Assembly (NCBI GenBank): GCA_028281445.1
Contig: JANQJW010000128.1
Coordinates: 1-42,896 of the forward strand
Reading direction: 5' to 3'
From: Planctomycetota bacterium
Lineage (GTDB): Bacteria > Planctomycetota > PLA2 > JAEUHO01
DNA: 42,896 nucleotides
A program made the position numbers and the translations under genes. The notes under the pieces were generated by a model. That model did not search any database, had not been told where the DNA came from, and saw only the letters and a list, made by a program, of their open reading frames with translations. Below, one piece after another: positions 37,964 to 42,896 of this stretch (position 1 is the first letter of the stretch; every line of letters starts with the position of its first letter).

Positions 37964-38325
37964 TGCTAAATGCAGCAATGACAACGACTCCTGCCGATTC
38001 GTACAGTTCTGTACAGTTCTGTACAGTTCTGTACAGGCGTTTGGCGGCCAGATCAGCGCAGATCGAGCGAGATTCACGACTGTGGAAAACTCCGCAAGGC
38101 GTTGGAGGATATGCACTCCTGCCGATTCGTACAGTTCTGTACAGTTCTGTACAGGGTTTTTCGCAGACCCTCCGAAATCGCGATCAGGGCCGAAGGGAAC
38201 TAATTGGCCATCAGTCAACAACTTATGCCATTCCGTACAGTTCTGTACACAGAGGAGAGGAGAGGAGAGAAGAGAAGAGGAAGACGCGCGCGACCCCCAC
38301 GGGCTTGTTCTGGAGGCTCTCGTGA
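37963..38325 (+). CDS. Questionable frame spanning the iterons
   Basis: A 120-residue frame whose ATG overlaps the zinc-ribbon stop (TGATG), with GGAGG ten bases upstream, and whose TGA overlaps the next GTG start (GTGA). The protein is Ser/Val/Arg/Tyr-rich, with odd repeats (YSSVQ, TVLYSSVQ) that only reflect the iterons. The iteron period of 10 bases is not a multiple of three, so the repeats were not selected as protein. It may be a chance frame in a regulatory region. Confidence 0.25.
   Translation: MLNAAMTTTPADSYSSVQFCTVLYRRLAARSAQIERDSRLWKTPQGVGGYALLPIRTVLYSSVQGFSQTLRNRDQGRRELIGHQSTTYAIPYSSVHRGEERREEKRKTRATPTGLFWRLS
38001..38036 (+). repeat. Iteron cluster 1 (four units)
   Basis: Four GTACAG units spaced exactly 10 bp apart, separated by TTCT. 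CTGTACAG is palindromic, so bound proteins would sit on one face of the DNA. Preceded by ACTCCTGCCGATTC, as is cluster 2. Confidence 0.85.
38129..38154 (+). repeat. Iteron cluster 2 (three units)
   Basis: Three GTACAG units at 10-bp spacing, 128 bp after the first cluster, with the same preceding ACTCCTGCCGATTC sequence. Confidence 0.85.
38235..38250 (+). repeat. Iteron cluster 3 (two units)
   Basis: One GTACAG unit followed by GTACAC at 10 bp, just before a purine-rich tract. Confidence 0.7.
38251..38283 (+). other. Polypurine tract
   Basis: A run of A and G only, built on GAGGA and GAGAA units, next to iteron cluster 3. It could form unusual DNA structure or be a low-stability unwinding element in an origin. 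No protein role. Confidence 0.5.
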
Positions 38326-38663
38326 AGCTTCCCTGGGTGTCGCGAGAAACGTTCGAGTTTGTAAAGTCCGAGTTTGAAGAGTTGAAGTCTGAAAAGTACA
38401 AGCTTGAAGCTTTTCTGCGTGACCAACTCCGTTCGACCCAGGAGCACGAACAGCGGCTCGAGCGGAAGGAGGCGGGGATCCGCGAGCCGAAGCCTGAGCC
38501 CGTGAGCGATCCGATGCCGGACGAGCTCCGGGCGATCGTCGAGGGCTACGACAGCGCGCAGATGCGAGCGGGGATGTACGCGGAGATCGCGGACGCCCGG
38601 AGGGACGGCGAGAGCTGGGAGAAGATCCTCGCGACGGCGATCGGTAGCGATTCGGATGCCTGA
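38322..38663 (+). CDS. Small coiled-coil protein of the packaging region
   Basis: A 113-residue protein with a GTG start and TGGAGG upstream. Its N-terminal LPWVSRETFEFVKSEFEEL and the helix (EAFLRDQLRSTQEHEQRLER) are typical of short phage proteins with a leading LPWVSR motif. The C-terminus is helical and acidic. The next gene overlaps its end by eight bases. Role unknown. Confidence 0.65.
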   Translation: MKLPWVSRETFEFVKSEFEELKSEKYKLEAFLRDQLRSTQEHEQRLERKEAGIREPKPEPVSDPMPDELRAIVEGYDSAQMRAGMYAEIADARRDGESWEKILATAIGSDSDA

Positions 38664-38859
38664 TCTCTCCGCGCGGCAGCTGGAGGTCGTGGTGCTTGTC
38701 GGCAGGGACGACGCGAGTTGGAAGCGGGTGTGTCAGGTCATGGGCGTGACGCGCTACACGGCCCGCGAGCACGCGAAGCGGGCGCTGAAGCGCCTTGGGG
38801 TACCGCAGGGTGGTCGTCGCGGTCTCAGGGCCGCGTGGGAACTCGTACGGCGGAGTTGA
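38656..38859 (+). CDS. Small HTH protein (LuxR/sigma4-like)
   Basis: A 67-residue protein whose sequence fits a LuxR/GerE or sigma-region-4 helix-turn-helix: LSARQLEVVVLVGRDDASWK, then RVCQVMGVTRYTAREHAKRA with the turn and recognition helix, and a basic C-terminus. It lacks a sensor domain. A regulator of the neighbouring control region or a small terminase-related DNA-binding protein are both possible. Confidence 0.65.
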   Translation: MPDLSARQLEVVVLVGRDDASWKRVCQVMGVTRYTAREHAKRALKRLGVPQGGRRGLRAAWELVRRS

Positions 38860-38862
38860 AGC

Positions 38863-39075
38863 ATGACGGATGACGGACAGCTACGGTACCAGATATTCCT
38901 GCCAGCTGATGGCTATCCGGCGTACATCGTGGTGTTCGATCAGGAACGCGACAGGTGTTTCGTGCTGGATTTCGGTGAGCGCGGACTGCCGGGCGGTTGG
39001 GATATCTGCTCGTGGGATGAAGCGGAGGCGAAGTACGGGCCTCTGGTTCCACGGGAGGAGCGTGTCCCGACTTGA
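38863..39075 (+). CDS. Small protein before the portal control region, unknown
   Basis: A 70-residue protein, mixed alpha/beta (YIVVFDQERDRCFVLDFGE, then GGWDICSWDEAEAKYGPLVP). One more frame covers the same bases but is a shadow. Its stop lies within the first control unit. No known family. Confidence 0.55.
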   Translation: MTDDGQLRYQIFLPADGYPAYIVVFDQERDRCFVLDFGERGLPGGWDICSWDEAEAKYGPLVPREERVPT

Positions 39076-39101
39076 CACGACAGGTGACACGGTTGTAGGG
39101 T
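39062..39101 (+). promoter_or_regulatory. Control unit A with sigma70-like promoter
   Basis: GTGTC (39062-39066), GACAC (39074-39078) and GACAC (39086-39090). TTGACA at 39072-39077 is followed after 18 bp by TAGGGT (39096-39101), a plausible -10. The next bases, GAATCACC, are shared with unit B. Confidence 0.55.
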
Positions 39102-39107
39102 GAATCA

Positions 39108-39165
39108 CCCAAAAGGTTTCCGGTGTCGCGGGCGGTTCCAGCTGACGAGCTGGGCCGCCCGTTGT
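39108..39165 (+). ncRNA. Candidate short RNA A
   Basis: A transcript from unit A would meet the hairpin at 39130-39160, giving an RNA near 55 nt. The hairpin pairs GGGCGG with CCGCCC and CCAGCT with AGCTGG around a GACG loop. The U-tract is weak, so termination is less certain than for candidate B. Confidence 0.4.
39130..39160 (+). terminator. G/C-rich hairpin after control unit A
   Basis: Two stem blocks, GGGCGG/CCGCCC and CCAGCT/AGCTGG, around GACG. Followed by GTTGTGTCGTTG, only partly U-rich. Confidence 0.5.
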
Positions 39166-39198
39166 GTCGTTGACACGATGACTGACACGGTTTATCGT
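39164..39198 (+). promoter_or_regulatory. Control unit B with sigma70-like promoter
   Basis: GTGTC (39164-39168), GACAC (39172-39176) and GACAC (39184-39188). TTGACA at 39170-39175 is followed after 17 bp by TATCGT (39193-39198), a good sigma70 promoter. The bases GAATCACC again follow. Confidence 0.65.
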
Positions 39199-39204
39199 GA
39201 ATCA

Positions 39205-39297
39205 CCTTCCGTTGCTCGGAAGTACTGTCCGATAGCATGCCATGCTCAGACCTCGGACTGGCGGTCTCCAGTTGATGCTGCTGGAGGCCGCCGTTTT
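39205..39297 (+). ncRNA. Candidate short RNA B
   Basis: A transcript from promoter B would end at the intrinsic terminator 39260-39297 after about 90 nt and carries no credible gene. It could be a regulatory RNA, or the leader of an attenuation system before the portal gene. Confidence 0.45.
39260..39297 (+). terminator. Intrinsic terminator
   Basis: GGCGGTCTCCAG pairs with CTGGAGGCCGCC (one G-U pair) around a nine-base loop and is followed by GTTTTTGC. This is a strong rho-independent terminator upstream of the portal gene. Confidence 0.8.
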
Positions 39298-39322
39298 TGC
39301 GTCAGTCCTTCAATCTTGAAGG

Positions 39323-39371
39323 GTGTCCCCCAAATGGGGGACAGACACGCCTACTGACACGGTTGTACGTT
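39323..39371 (+). promoter_or_regulatory. Control unit C before the portal gene
   Basis: GTGTC (39323-39327), GACAC (39344-39348) and GACAC (39356-39360), with the pair of GACAC boxes 12 bp apart as in units A and B. A perfect eight-bp hairpin, TGTCCCCC/GGGGGACA, lies at 39324-39343. A weak -35 (CAGACA) and TACGTT at 39366-39371 would place the start of transcription at or near the portal start codon. Confidence 0.5.
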
Positions 39372-39372
39372 C

Positions 39373-41622
39373 ATGTTCATGGACGACGCAGCCGCGCCTC
39401 AGCTCCCTGGTGTTCCGTCGCTCGCGAAGAATCGCGAGGGCGATACCGGTGTCATCAGCACCGAGAGCATCGTTCGGGAGGCCGTTCGGTTCCACACGAT
39501 TGGGCTGCGCAACCGGCGTCGTCGGGATCTCACCGCCGAGAAGTACGCGCTGCACATTGACGGCGAGGGCATGAGCCAGTGGCTCGATATCTTCGACGGG
39601 CACCGGCTCAGGATGCCGATCGATTTCCGGCGCGGCCCGAAGCAGCAGAACAACCAGCTGCGGCCGATTGTCGACAACATGGTCGCGCACCTCACGACCA
39701 AGCCGTATCAGGTCGTGGCGCACGCGACGGCCGATCGTCGGTCCAGGCAGGCGTCACGCATTGATTCCGCGCTCATCAACCACCTGATCCGCGCGAATCA
39801 CTGGAACGCGCTCTGGGCGCAGGCGAAGTTCGTCGCTGCGGCCTACGGCTCGTGCCCGCTGCACGCCTTCTGGCGTGAGGATGAGTGGGACGACGAGTAC
39901 GAGGCGGTGCCGGGGATCATCGATATCAACACGGGCATGCCGATTCAGGGCGTGCGCCCTGGCCGCATCGACAACGTGCTCGGGAACCCGTGGGCGACGG
40001 TGTACGACGGAGGCGCGACGCGCACCCGCCGGCACCGTCAGACGTTTGAACGTACGCTGCCCACGGTGCTTGTGCGGCAGGCGTTCCAGCGTCCGGACCT
40101 CGAGGGCACCGACAAGCTCAGCGCTGCGAGCTTCTTCCACCGCATTGGACAGCGCTGGGAGTCCTCCTCGCAGGGCCAGCACGGCTTCAGCTTTCTGAGC
40201 TCTGGCGAGAGCAACGCAGAGCTTTCCACGCTGCTCTACGACGAAATCGCGCCCGGCATCGTGCCGGAATATCCGAACGGGCGCCTGGCGATCTACCACC
40301 TGCAAGGGCGTCAGGACGACGTCGCGAAGCGCGAGAACGTGTCGAACGCGGACTTGCTGTGGATCGGCGAGCTCCCGGCGGGCACGTTCAGCTCGATCAT
40401 CGTGCAAAGCCACCACGGCCGCATGGATGACATCCACGGCAAGCCGTTCGTGGCTGATCTCGATGACGATCAGATCGAGCTCAACCAGTTGGAGACGCTG
40501 TACGCGGCCTGGATCAAGCGCGCATCCGATCCGCCGCTAGTGACGAGCGGTCACGTCGACGTCGGCACGATTGACTATTCCGGCGCGACGCTGCTCGAGA
40601 TCGAGCCCGGCACGCAGGGCGCGGAGCTCACATACCTCACGCCGGACGGGCAGCACATCCCCGTCGTTGGCGAGAAGATCGCGCGGGTGCTCGAGGGCAT
40701 GTACCGCAAAGGCGGCTGGATGGCCGCGAGCCGTGGAGAGAGCGGCGGCTCGGGTAAGGCGATCATCGCGCTCCAGACGGCCGATGACAGCGTGTTCGGG
40801 CCGCTTTCGCAGCAAACGAAGATGGAGGTCGAGGAGTTCTCCCAGCTGAACTGGAAGCTCTTCGATGCGTTCGGGGACGTGCCGCTGACCATCGACCTTG
40901 TCGGCGATGAGCTCGCGCACCTCGTCGAACCGAAGATCGATCGCACGATGCTCTCCGAGCGCGCGCCGACATTCCAGAAGGTCAGCGGCTTCGGAGTTAG
41001 CCCCGAGGCGGAGGCGCAGCAGCTACTCAACCTGCTAAACGTGCGCGACTACAAGGGCGAGGGTGTGCTCACGGCGGCCGACGTCAAGCGCAAGTGGCCG
41101 GATCAGAATCTCTTCGATGACGCGGAGGACCCCGAGGAGGTGCGAAAGCGCCGTCCGCGGGTCATCAACCGCCTGATCGAAAACATCGCCGAGCAGATGC
41201 TCCAACAGTATCCGGCGCCGAACCAGATGAGCCATCCGCAGGCCGCTGCTGTAGGGCAGCAGGTCGCGCTTCTCGTGGATCAGCGCGAGAAGGCGATGAT
41301 GGACGACGACCTCGAGGCGCACATCGATGCGCTAACCCTGCTCACGCAAGACACCACCGAACACGCCGTGGTCCGCTTGGCCGCTCAGATGCGGCAGCAG
41401 CAGTACTTCCAATGGGCCGCGCAGAGACAGGCTGCAATGATGGGTCAACCCGCTCAGCAGCAGCCTCAAGCCCCTGGACAAGCTCAGAGAGTTGTTGGGG
41501 GTCCGAAGCAGGGGACGCCGGGAGCACTTCCGCGCCCCGACAACAACACCAGCACTGCCGAGGCGATGGTGCAGCGCGACCGTGAGGCCGCGCGCGTTCA
41601 GCCCGGCGAAAGGACTGCATGA
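39373..41622 (+). CDS. Portal protein
   Basis: A 749-residue protein, in the usual range for podovirus portals. The region with VDNMVAHLTTKPYQVVAHA and the helices that follow (SRIDSALINHLIRANHWN) are typical of the portal stem and wing, and a long C-terminal helical region (EKAMMDDDLEAHIDALTLLT) precedes a Gln-rich tail that would lie in the barrel. It forms the dodecameric ring through which terminase drives DNA. The start at 39373 or the ATG at 39379 has no ribosome-binding site, so leaderless translation is possible. It overlaps the scaffold gene by one base. Confidence 0.85.
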   Translation: MFMDDAAAPQLPGVPSLAKNREGDTGVISTESIVREAVRFHTIGLRNRRRRDLTAEKYALHIDGEGMSQWLDIFDGHRLRMPIDFRRGPKQQNNQLRPIVDNMVAHLTTKPYQVVAHATADRRSRQASRIDSALINHLIRANHWNALWAQAKFVAAAYGSCPLHAFWREDEWDDEYEAVPGIIDINTGMPIQGVRPGRIDNVLGNPWATVYDGGATRTRRHRQTFERTLPTVLVRQAFQRPDLEGTDKLSAASFFHRIGQRWESSSQGQHGFSFLSSGESNAELSTLLYDEIAPGIVPEYPNGRLAIYHLQGRQDDVAKRENVSNADLLWIGELPAGTFSSIIVQSHHGRMDDIHGKPFVADLDDDQIELNQLETLYAAWIKRASDPPLVTSGHVDVGTIDYSGATLLEIEPGTQGAELTYLTPDGQHIPVVGEKIARVLEGMYRKGGWMAASRGESGGSGKAIIALQTADDSVFGPLSQQTKMEVEEFSQLNWKLFDAFGDVPLTIDLVGDELAHLVEPKIDRTMLSERAPTFQKVSGFGVSPEAEAQQLLNLLNVRDYKGEGVLTAADVKRKWPDQNLFDDAEDPEEVRKRRPRVINRLIENIAEQMLQQYPAPNQMSHPQAAAVGQQVALLVDQREKAMMDDDLEAHIDALTLLTQDTTEHAVVRLAAQMRQQQYFQWAAQRQAAMMGQPAQQQPQAPGQAQRVVGGPKQGTPGALPRPDNNTSTAEAMVQRDREAARVQPGERTA

Positions 41623-42896
41623 TGTCAGACGACGCCGTCGCCGTAGAGGTCGCGGGTCCGGAGACGCCGGATGTTACCGTAGAGGCTACGCCTACCGAGC
41701 CCCAGGCAGAGGTCAATGCGCCCTCGACTGTGTCAGAAACCGAAACAGTCGCGAAGCCTGATGAGGCGCCGAAGCGCAAGTCGCTCGGTGACATCCGGAA
41801 AGCAGCCCGAGAACGCGCCAGAGATCGAGCAAGATCCGAGCGCGCGAAGCAGCAGCCTCGCACCGAAGACCGGACGAGGTTCGCAACGGCTCCCGAGAGC
41901 CAACCCGAGGAGCAGGTCGCAGAAGCCGCCGCACCCTCAGAGGACGAGGCCGCAGCCGCCGACACGGTCGCTGAAGGCTACGTCCGAATCGAGATCCCTG
42001 AAGACCACCCGCTCCGTGCCCAAGGGCGCTCCCATTGGGACGTTCGCGAGGGTGACGATGAACGAGACCTTCGCGCAGCGCTCAACCAGTGGACCCGTAG
42101 GGCACAGCTGGAAGAGTCCGAGAACGCGCAGAAGGCGCTTCAAGAGCAACTGGAGCAGGAGCAGATCGCTCGTCTCCAGCTTCAGGCTCGTCTCGACGCC
42201 ACGAGCAACATCCAGCCCCAGGCGGATACCGGTCTGCAGCACTTCATGGAAGACCTGAAGACTGCCTACAAGGATCAGCCAGAGCTGATCCAGACCATCG
42301 AGCAGGCCCTCGTCGCCAAGCAGCAAGCAGAGGTCGCGAAGGCGCAGCGGGAGGCGGAGGAAACCGCACTCCTGGCTCGATCCGGCGCGCAGCTCGCCCA
42401 GCAGGTCGCGGCGACTGCGCCGCAGAACTATCCGCTCTGGGCGCAGACCGGTGAAATCGGTCCGCGCGTCCGCCAGGGGCTCATGGAATACGCGTCGCTC
42501 GTGGACGCCCGCAACGCACAACTCGTCAGCCTAGGACAGCGCCCGCAGCCGGCCAACAGAGCCGAGTTCGATCGCTACTTGCAGAACACGTACCTGCAAG
42601 ATCCGCGGATCAAGGATCAGATGCAGAAGGCGCAGAACGAACGGCGCGCACGGCGAGATGCGGAAGTGCGGGAAGAGGCGCGGCGAGAACTCGCCGCCGA
42701 GCAGCAGCGCAAAGCCGAAGAGGCGCAGGCACGTCATGCAACCCGGCCACCGTCGCCGGGCATGGCCGTGCCCGGGCTCCAGGCCGCGCGACCCGATCCC
42801 ACTGCCGACCGGCTGGAAGCGCTGAAGCAGGCTCCAGCGGGCGGCTCTCGACTGAAGATGATCCGCGAGTCCGTCAGAGCACGAACCCGCGGTCAG
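41622..42896 (+). CDS. Scaffold-like capsid assembly protein (5' part; continues at 1-108)
   Basis: The frame is open from the ATG at 41622, which overlaps the portal stop by one base (TGATG), to the end of the window. Through the 99-base overlap it reaches a TAG at 106-108, giving 427 residues. The protein is acidic and Ala/Glu/Gln-rich at the N-terminus and then strongly helical. Predicted coiled coil covers roughly residues 150-260 and 330-385, with many Gln, Glu, Arg and Ala, and the C-terminus is basic. No catalytic motif is visible. Its place between portal and major capsid genes, its length and its coiled-coil character are typical of phage scaffolding proteins, which act inside the prohead and then leave. 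The role is inferred from position and composition, not from a recognised motif. Confidence 0.75.
   Translation, partial: MSDDAVAVEVAGPETPDVTVEATPTEPQAEVNAPSTVSETETVAKPDEAPKRKSLGDIRKAARERARDRARSERAKQQPRTEDRTRFATAPESQPEEQVAEAAAPSEDEAAAADTVAEGYVRIEIPEDHPLRAQGRSHWDVREGDDERDLRAALNQWTRRAQLEESENAQKALQEQLEQEQIARLQLQARLDATSNIQPQADTGLQHFMEDLKTAYKDQPELIQTIEQALVAKQQAEVAKAQREAEETALLARSGAQLAQQVAATAPQNYPLWAQTGEIGPRVRQGLMEYASLVDARNAQLVSLGQRPQPANRAEFDRYLQNTYLQDPRIKDQMQKAQNERRARRDAEVREEARRELAAEQQRKAEEAQARHATRPPSPGMAVPGLQAARPDPTADRLEALKQAPAGGSRLKMIRESVRARTRGQ
42798..42896. repeat. Terminal overlap, right copy
   Basis: Exact copy of positions 1-99. Removing one copy gives a circular unit of 42797 bp. Confidence 0.9.

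Larger units (their letters stand above)
37964..38321. other. Iteron-rich regulatory or origin candidate region
   Basis: A 358-bp stretch without a convincing gene. It holds three clusters of a 10-bp iteron GTACAGTTCT, a TGTGGAAAA sequence at 38081-38089 that resembles a DnaA box, and a purine-rich tract at 38251-38283. A replication origin, a packaging site or an operator for the nearby HTH protein are all possible. Confidence 0.6.

Noticed and set aside
38001..38250. LexA (SOS) boxes
   Set aside because: CTGT and ACAG occur, but with ten bases between, not the eight of the enterobacterial box, and there is no Gram-positive type GAAC-N4-GTTC. The strict 10-bp tandem spacing fits iterons better.
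38001..38250. CRISPR array
   Set aside because: Repeats are adjacent 10-mers without unique spacers, and there are no cas genes.
39100..39357. 85-residue frame in the portal control region
   Set aside because: It crosses two hairpins and two control units, is rich in Arg and Ser, and begins in the -10 region of promoter A. It is taken as non-coding.

Overview
The window is one complete, circular double-stranded DNA phage genome of about 42.8 kb, G+C rich (roughly 60-65% by eye), with virion genes of the podovirus type. The first 99 bases are repeated exactly as the last 99. The repeat lies inside an open reading frame that runs off the right end and finishes at the left end, so it is most simply an assembly overlap closing a circle (unit length 42797). 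There are capsid, portal, terminase and ejection-type genes but no tape-measure, tail-tube or sheath gene. A tyrosine recombinase and a small XRE regulator suggest a temperate phage. No tRNA or host marker was seen. The amidase endolysin and candidate spanin fit a Gram-negative host, but the host is not determined.

Layout. (1) Virion and lysis operon, + strand, 39373 across the junction to 18742: portal, scaffold-like protein, major capsid protein, head accessory and adaptor genes, a fibre-like protein, a propeller-like tail protein, helical and ejection-type proteins, a large polyvalent protein, then small membrane proteins, an AmpD-type amidase and a spanin-like protein. (2) Replication and lysogeny operon, - strand, 26547 down to about 18615: small unknowns, XRE regulator, Gp157 family, SSB-like protein, RusA-like resolvase, integrase, replisome organiser, DnaB-like helicase and a run of small genes. 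(3) Accessory operon, + strand, 26710 to 34673: many tiny, tightly coupled genes, several with zinc-binding cysteine pairs, a protein built on 23 hexapeptide repeats, a duplicated and partly deleted gene module, a cytosine-5 methyltransferase and a D12 adenine methyltransferase. (4) Packaging and control block, 34732 to 39372: a small subunit of terminase fused to a helix-hairpin-helix domain, large terminase, a 10-bp iteron region, a small HTH gene and a 300-bp control region in front of the portal gene.

Regulation. Operons (2) and (3) diverge from a 160-bp region in which two opposing sigma70-like promoters occupy the same 40 bp, so only one can be bound at a time. Each transcript starts with the same 14-bp leader. 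The control region before the portal holds three copies of a GTGTC/GACAC unit, two of which look like promoters ending in short hairpins, as expected for small RNAs. Genes are packed with ATGA, GTGA or TAATG overlaps, and this was used to choose many start codons.

Most novel-looking items: the hexapeptide-repeat gene, in which every difference between repeat units changes an amino acid; the overlapping promoter switch; the triple control unit with its candidate short RNAs; the iteron region; the duplicated and deleted gene module; and a small minus-strand membrane protein gene hidden between two ejection-protein genes.
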